In this document: positions 60,515 through 64,000 of the stretch, piece after piece | Layout: every line of letters begins with the position of its first letter | How positions within the stretch are numbered: the first letter of the stretch is position 1 | Assembly: GCA_017613735.1 (NCBI GenBank) | Contig: JAGADF010000009.1 | Location: forward strand, 346,060 to 410,059 | DNA length: 64,000 bases | From: Clostridia bacterium | GTDB lineage: Bacteria; Bacillota; Clostridia; Oscillospirales; Acutalibacteraceae | Reading direction: 5' to 3' | Notes under the pieces: generated by a model | What the model saw: the letters and a program-made list of their open reading frames with translations, nothing else | Database searches by the model: none | Told to the model about the DNA's origin: nothing | Position numbers and translations under genes: made by a program

Positions 60515-61207
60515 ATGGCTTCAGTTAAAAAGTACATTGCCGAGTTTATCGGCACATGCGTTCTCGTAACTCTCGGTTGCGGAACCGCAATGTTAGTCGG
60601 CTGTGACGCGGCTTCGGGCAGCGGTTATCTTCTTACCGCTCTCGCTTTCGGTCTCGTCATTGTCGGTATGGCTTACTGCGTAGGCAATATTTCGGGCTGT
60701 CATATCAACCCCGCCGTTTCGCTCGGCGTGCTTATTTCAGGCGGTATGAGCGTTAAGGATTTTATCGGTTATGTCATTTCCCAGTGCCTCGGCGCATTCG
60801 CGGGAAGCGGAATCCTTTATGCGATTTTCACTCTTGGCGGCGTTGAAGACAAGACGGGCGGCTTCGGTTCAAACGGTCTTGCAGGTGTGAACGGAAGTGC
60901 CGTTGCAGGTCTTATTGTTGAGATTGTTCTGACATTCATTTTTGTTCTCACAATTCTCGGCGTAACAAGCAAAAAAGGCAATCACGGCTCATTCGGCGGA
61001 CTTGTAATCGGTCTGACTCTTACTCTTGTTCACATTCTCGGCATCGGTCTTACGGGAACATCCGTAAACCCCGCAAGAAGTATTGCTCCCGCCGTTTTCG
61101 CAGGCGGTGACGCGCTTTCTTCGCTCTGGGTATTTATTGTCGGCCCGTTTATTGGCGCGGCAGTAGCTGCTCTTTGCTACAAGTTCCTTGAAAGCAGTAA
61201 AGAGTAA
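60515..61207 (+). CDS. Aquaporin (MIP family)
   Basis: A 230-residue channel with six membrane segments and both half-helices: HINPAVSLG near residue 65 and TSVNPARSIAP near 185 (NPA motifs). The aromatic/Arg selectivity filter fits a water channel rather than a glycerol facilitator, since the loop after the second NPA is short and no Asp-rich insert is seen; this is weak evidence. Single-gene unit with promoter and terminator. Confidence 0.9.
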   Translation: MASVKKYIAEFIGTCVLVTLGCGTAMLVGCDAASGSGYLLTALAFGLVIVGMAYCVGNISGCHINPAVSLGVLISGGMSVKDFIGYVISQCLGAFAGSGILYAIFTLGGVEDKTGGFGSNGLAGVNGSAVAGLIVEIVLTFIFVLTILGVTSKKGNHGSFGGLVIGLTLTLVHILGIGLTGTSVNPARSIAPAVFAGGDALSSLWVFIVGPFIGAAVAALCYKFLESSKE

Positions 61208-61223
61208 TTTAATAAAAAAGAAA

Positions 61224-61256
61224 AGTCCGATGTGGTTTCACATCGGACTTTTTTCT
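61224..61256. terminator. Bidirectional intrinsic terminator
   Basis: The 11-bp stem agtccgatgtg / cacatcggact with loop gttt and strong flanking A/T runs, between convergent genes. Confidence 0.92.
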
Positions 61257-61266
61257 TTAGTTTACT

Positions 61267-61737
61267 TTAAAATACTTCATTTAAAATAGCCGTTCCTGCG
61301 CCTACAGCAACAAAAACAATCCAGAAAACAGCAAAAACAAGACCTAAACATAGTTTAACTATTGCAATAATCATCCCCGCCTTGCCGAGGTTGTACGACG
61401 TTCTCGCCTTATCGCTCGGGAAGATTTTATCGTTCATAAAAGGCTTGATTTTGTTCATACAGATAATGCCTGTTACAATAGCGGCTATGGCAAAGAAACC
61501 TGCGCCTAAAAGCGAACAGACAAGCGAAACGATACCGAGAGTATTGGCGGTATCAATTTCCTTATTCATCTGCGCCTGCGGGTCATAATACGGCTGCTGA
61601 TATACGGGAGGCTGATAGACGGGTTGCTGATACGTTTGCTGCGCCTGATGAACGGGCTCATTTACTGGCGCGCCGCATTCGGAACAGAATTCCGCGCCGC
61701 CTTCAACAATACTTCCGCATTTAGAACAATACTTCAT
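61267..61737 (-). CDS. Zinc-ribbon membrane protein
   Basis: Residues 1-25 form a zinc ribbon (CSKCG ... CSECG). A Gln/Tyr/Pro-rich linker (QQPVYQPPVYQQPYYDP) separates it from two or three hydrophobic segments with a DUF4190-like arrangement (LGIVSLVCSLLGAGFF...IVTGIICMNKIK). Such proteins are common in Firmicutes and have no known function. It ends directly beside the terminator. Confidence 0.78.
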   Translation of the reverse strand: MKYCSKCGSIVEGGAEFCSECGAPVNEPVHQAQQTYQQPVYQPPVYQQPYYDPQAQMNKEIDTANTLGIVSLVCSLLGAGFFAIAAIVTGIICMNKIKPFMNDKIFPSDKARTSYNLGKAGMIIAIVKLCLGLVFAVFWIVFVAVGAGTAILNEVF

Positions 61738-61749
61738 AATTATTACTCC

Positions 61750-62244
61750 TTATTTAACATAATGTATTCTTGATTTATCAAATCTATCCTGCTGTTGTTT
61801 TTCTTCGGCAGGATAGCCAATTCCGACAAGGCTGAAAGCGCGAAGAGTATCGGGTATATCGAGCGCCTTTTCGACCGCCGTCATTCTCTCTTCAATCGGG
61901 CAGGTGCCGATCCAGCACGCGCCAAGACCGAGCGAATCGATTTCAAGCAGCATATTTTCGGTAGCGATACTCAGGTCAATCTGAGCGTATTCGGGAACCG
62001 CGCATTCCTTTCGGTAACAGGCAACTATCATCGCGCCTGCATTCGCCGTGAAAGCGGCGTAGGGACTGCATTTTGAAAGCTCGACTATCTTTTCCCTGTC
62101 GGTTATAATATAGAATTCCCACGGCTGCTGATTTTTAGCCGACGGAGCCGCCATAGCCGCCCTTAAAATAAGCTCGAGCTTTTCATCCTCAACAGGCTTA
62201 TCCTGATACTTTCTTATACTCGTTCTGTGAAATATTTCATTCAT
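61750..62244 (-). CDS. Nitroreductase family protein
   Basis: A short (164 residues) FMN-dependent oxidoreductase: RTSIRKYQDKPV at the N-terminus binds FMN phosphate, AAPSAKNQQPWEFYI is the family motif and GIGYPAEEK is the C-terminal loop. The substrate is not predictable. It lies 10 bp behind the NYN gene on the same strand. Confidence 0.88.
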   Translation of the reverse strand: MNEIFHRTSIRKYQDKPVEDEKLELILRAAMAAPSAKNQQPWEFYIITDREKIVELSKCSPYAAFTANAGAMIVACYRKECAVPEYAQIDLSIATENMLLEIDSLGLGACWIGTCPIEERMTAVEKALDIPDTLRAFSLVGIGYPAEEKQQQDRFDKSRIHYVK

Positions 62245-62253
62245 ATTATCACC

Positions 62254-63165
62254 TTATTTCCTGCTTTTCTTATGAAGAACGGCGTAGTCGCCCTCAATAG
62301 TTATGCCGAGAATGCTCTGCAAGAACTTTTTCATTGAGCTGTAGCCGTAATCCTTTACGTTGAAATGAGGATACTGCTTGACAATATTGCTCTTTAAAAG
62401 ACCGATATTGATTGTCTTGTCTTTAGTCGCAAGGCGTAAGGAATCAATATAATTATATATTTCCGCGCTGTCAACTCTCATGCCCTTGATACGCACTTTC
62501 ATATCCTGCTCATAGGTTTCGATATTGTCAAACCTGTTAAGGAAAATTGAAAATTTTGAATAACCGTAGTTTCTTTCGTCAAAACCGGGATATTTGTTTT
62601 TAAGAAAGTTTTTGACAGTGCTCGTATACACCTCGCCGCTTTCTGAACGGATGTAATCTTCAACCGCTTCGGCAATCTTCTTTTTGCTCGTTACTACGGA
62701 CTCGGTTTCGCTTTCGTCTGCGTCGTCTTCAATAGCGTCAAGCCATTTAAATTCACTGCACGCGCTTACAAATGCAAGCGGAGTTTTCTGCTCGCCCATA
62801 CCGATAACGTACTTTCCCGCCTCACGAAGCTTATTTGTTATAGAGGTAAAATCGCTGTCGCTTGTTGCGATACAGAAAGCGTCAAGATAATCGTTACGGT
62901 AAAGAATGTCCATAGCGTCAATTATCATTGCCGAGTCAGTCGCATTTTTACCCTTTGTAAACGGGAACTGCTGAATAGCGGTCAGGCTATGCTCAACAAG
63001 GACCTTCTGCCACTCGCCCGTTCTCGGAGACGACCAGTCGGCATAGACGCGACGGTACGTTACCGTGCCCTTTTTAGCAAGTTCGTCAAAAATAGTCTTG
63101 ATATATTTTGCGGAAATATTGTCCGCGTCAATGAGTAAGGCAATTTTCATATTTGAAACAGGCAT
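62254..63165 (-). CDS. NYN-domain ribonuclease-like protein with two OST-HTH/LOTUS domains
   Basis: The N-terminal 150 residues form a PIN-like NYN domain with Asp residues in LLIDADNIS, NATDSAMIID and ATSDSDFTSI. Two LOTUS-type winged helices follow (about 160-225, ending RNYGYSKFSIFL; about 235-300, ending KDYGYSSMKKFL). Predicted RNA-binding nuclease; the RNA target is unknown. A strong aaaggagg precedes the ATG at 63165. Confidence 0.88.
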   Translation of the reverse strand: MPVSNMKIALLIDADNISAKYIKTIFDELAKKGTVTYRRVYADWSSPRTGEWQKVLVEHSLTAIQQFPFTKGKNATDSAMIIDAMDILYRNDYLDAFCIATSDSDFTSITNKLREAGKYVIGMGEQKTPLAFVSACSEFKWLDAIEDDADESETESVVTSKKKIAEAVEDYIRSESGEVYTSTVKNFLKNKYPGFDERNYGYSKFSIFLNRFDNIETYEQDMKVRIKGMRVDSAEIYNYIDSLRLATKDKTINIGLLKSNIVKQYPHFNVKDYGYSSMKKFLQSILGITIEGDYAVLHKKSRK

Positions 63166-63177
63166 ATATAACCTCCT

Positions 63178-63597
63178 TTATTTCTTTATATTTGGGAAAA
63201 TGTCTTTTGAGATGCAGTTTGTTGCTTCCCTGCACTTGTGAAATCTGCAAAGACGAATCATTCCGTCATTGAAGAACAGAAAAATCTCGGACGAAAAGCG
63301 AAACATCTTTTTACAGTCATTAACGCTTTTTTCTTTTAAGCCGTTTTTAGTGTGAAACACAAGGTTTTCGCCGTTCTTTTCAACATAATAAGCCGAATTA
63401 TAATAGATTTTACAGGCAATAAATGCGCCGATATCAACCAGAACAAAGCATACGGCGGTTTTTATAACCGAAAACATTCCCGCCTTTAAGCTTATTACAA
63501 GAACAGTAACTGCTACGGACAGAATAATAATCAGAATTAAAAATACTGTATAGCCGATTTTGCCCGTATGAAAAAGCTTTTCGCACTTTTCTTTCAT
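63178..63597 (-). CDS. Small membrane protein of unknown function
   Basis: A 139-residue protein with two adjacent membrane segments (residues 14-60) and a C-terminal cytosolic domain of about 75 residues (ENLVFHTKNGLKEKSV, EIFLFFNDGMIRLCRF). I do not recognise it. Start at 63597 is favoured by aaggtgat; the frame to 63624 lacks a site. It shares the transcript with the NYN gene downstream. Confidence 0.7.
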   Translation of the reverse strand: MKEKCEKLFHTGKIGYTVFLILIIILSVAVTVLVISLKAGMFSVIKTAVCFVLVDIGAFIACKIYYNSAYYVEKNGENLVFHTKNGLKEKSVNDCKKMFRFSSEIFLFFNDGMIRLCRFHKCREATNCISKDIFPNIKK

Positions 63598-63647
63598 ATT
63601 AATCACCTTATATAAATATATCACAAAAAAGAAAAAAATACAAATAA

Positions 63648-63672
63648 AAACCTCCTGAGTATCAGGAGGTTT
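63648..63672 (-). terminator. Intrinsic terminator after the rRNA gene
   Basis: An 11-bp stem aaacctcctga / tcaggaggttt with a 3-nt loop is followed on the minus strand by ttttatttg. It lies about 85 bp after the 23S 3' end and before the small membrane protein gene. Confidence 0.88.
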
Positions 63673-63756
63673 GAATTTTGATGTGTAATCGCACCCAAAA
63701 AACTGAACAAAGGGAGCTTGGGGAAGTGAGATTTGAGAGAAATAAGAACCAAGAAT

Positions 63757-64000
63757 TGGTCAAGCCCTCGACCTATTAGTATCGCTTAGCTGAATACATC
63801 ACTGTACTTACACACGCGACCTATCAACCTCATAGTCCATAAGGGGTCTTACTAGCTTACGCTATGGGATATCTAATCTTGGAGATGGCTTCACGCTTAG
63901 ATGCTTTCAGCGTTTATCCAATCCGCACATAGCTACTCGGCCATGCCACTGGCGTGACAACCGATGCACCAGCGGTGCGTCCATCCCGGTCCTCTCGTAC
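63757..64000 (-). rRNA. 23S rRNA, 3' end, continuing beyond the window
   Basis: The plus strand carries the complement of the 23S 3' region: the terminal helix region (ggtcaagccctcgacc) and, reading left, the conserved segments around the sarcin-ricin side (gtcctctcgtac near 63989). The minus strand is the RNA sense. The exact 3' end is set by the terminal helix at about 63,757. No 5S gene follows. Confidence 0.9.

Overview
The window looks like a chromosomal segment of a spore-forming Clostridia bacterium, most likely from the Oscillospirales/Ruminococcaceae. The reasons are dockerin-bearing secreted proteins, a cotJABC spore-coat operon, Rex, a ClpE-type zinc-finger Clp ATPase, the EcfA1-EcfA2-EcfT-TruA cluster, QueH and MtaB, and moderate G+C with gaggtg-type ribosome binding sites. 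No species call is possible from sequence reading alone.

Layout. 1-4.5 kb (+): truncated aconitase, isocitrate dehydrogenase, Rex, TrmL and a small membrane protein. 4.5-32.7 kb (-): a long, dense housekeeping block. It holds a coat-F/ferritin-like protein, a penicillin-binding protein, a U32 protein, MltG, a folate enzyme, DJ-1, GNAT and DUF2156 proteins, Tmk, tRNA-Gly, ClpE, PgsA, CvpA, TruA, the ECF transporter core, an rRNA-type methyltransferase, GlmM, RuvBAC, Der, a radical-SAM protein, L32/YceD, Pgi and DacF. 32.7-35.5 kb: MtaB (+), then QueH and an AIM24/TIGR00266 protein (-). 47.8-63.6 kb: cotJB/cotJA, a transglutaminase-dockerin protein, a Gfo/Idh/MocA oxidoreductase, a MIF homologue, a lipoprotein, an M28 membrane peptidase, CopA/CsoR, a two-gene SUF-like Fe-S module, a BspA-like/cell-wall-repeat surface protein, aquaporin, nitroreductase and a NYN-LOTUS protein. 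The right edge enters the 3' end of a 23S rRNA gene on the minus strand.

Central result. cotJC, encoding a di-manganese catalase-like coat protein, is split in two by an 11,670-bp integrative mobilizable element at 35,941-47,615. The 5' part of cotJC (codons 1-66) is at 47.6-47.8 kb behind cotJA-cotJB. The 3' part, with the original terminator, is at 35.5-35.9 kb. A 5-bp direct repeat (AGTTC on +) marks both ends. Joining the halves at this core restores an uninterrupted 200-codon frame and rebuilds the ExxH metal-binding motif that the insertion cuts. The element carries a large serine recombinase at its right end, a MobC-like protein, a MobP-type relaxase with a second gene nested in another frame, a cluster of inverted repeats suited to an oriT, a small Rep-like winged-helix protein behind an array of AT-rich direct repeats, and cargo: a lipoprotein and a 1,636-residue secreted dockerin/BspA-repeat protein. 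The recombinase reading frame runs through the right attachment core into cotJC. In the circular form it would instead read 53 new codons from the left end and stop just before a terminator. This arrangement recalls sporulation-gene intervening elements such as skin in sigK, but whether excision is developmentally controlled is unknown.
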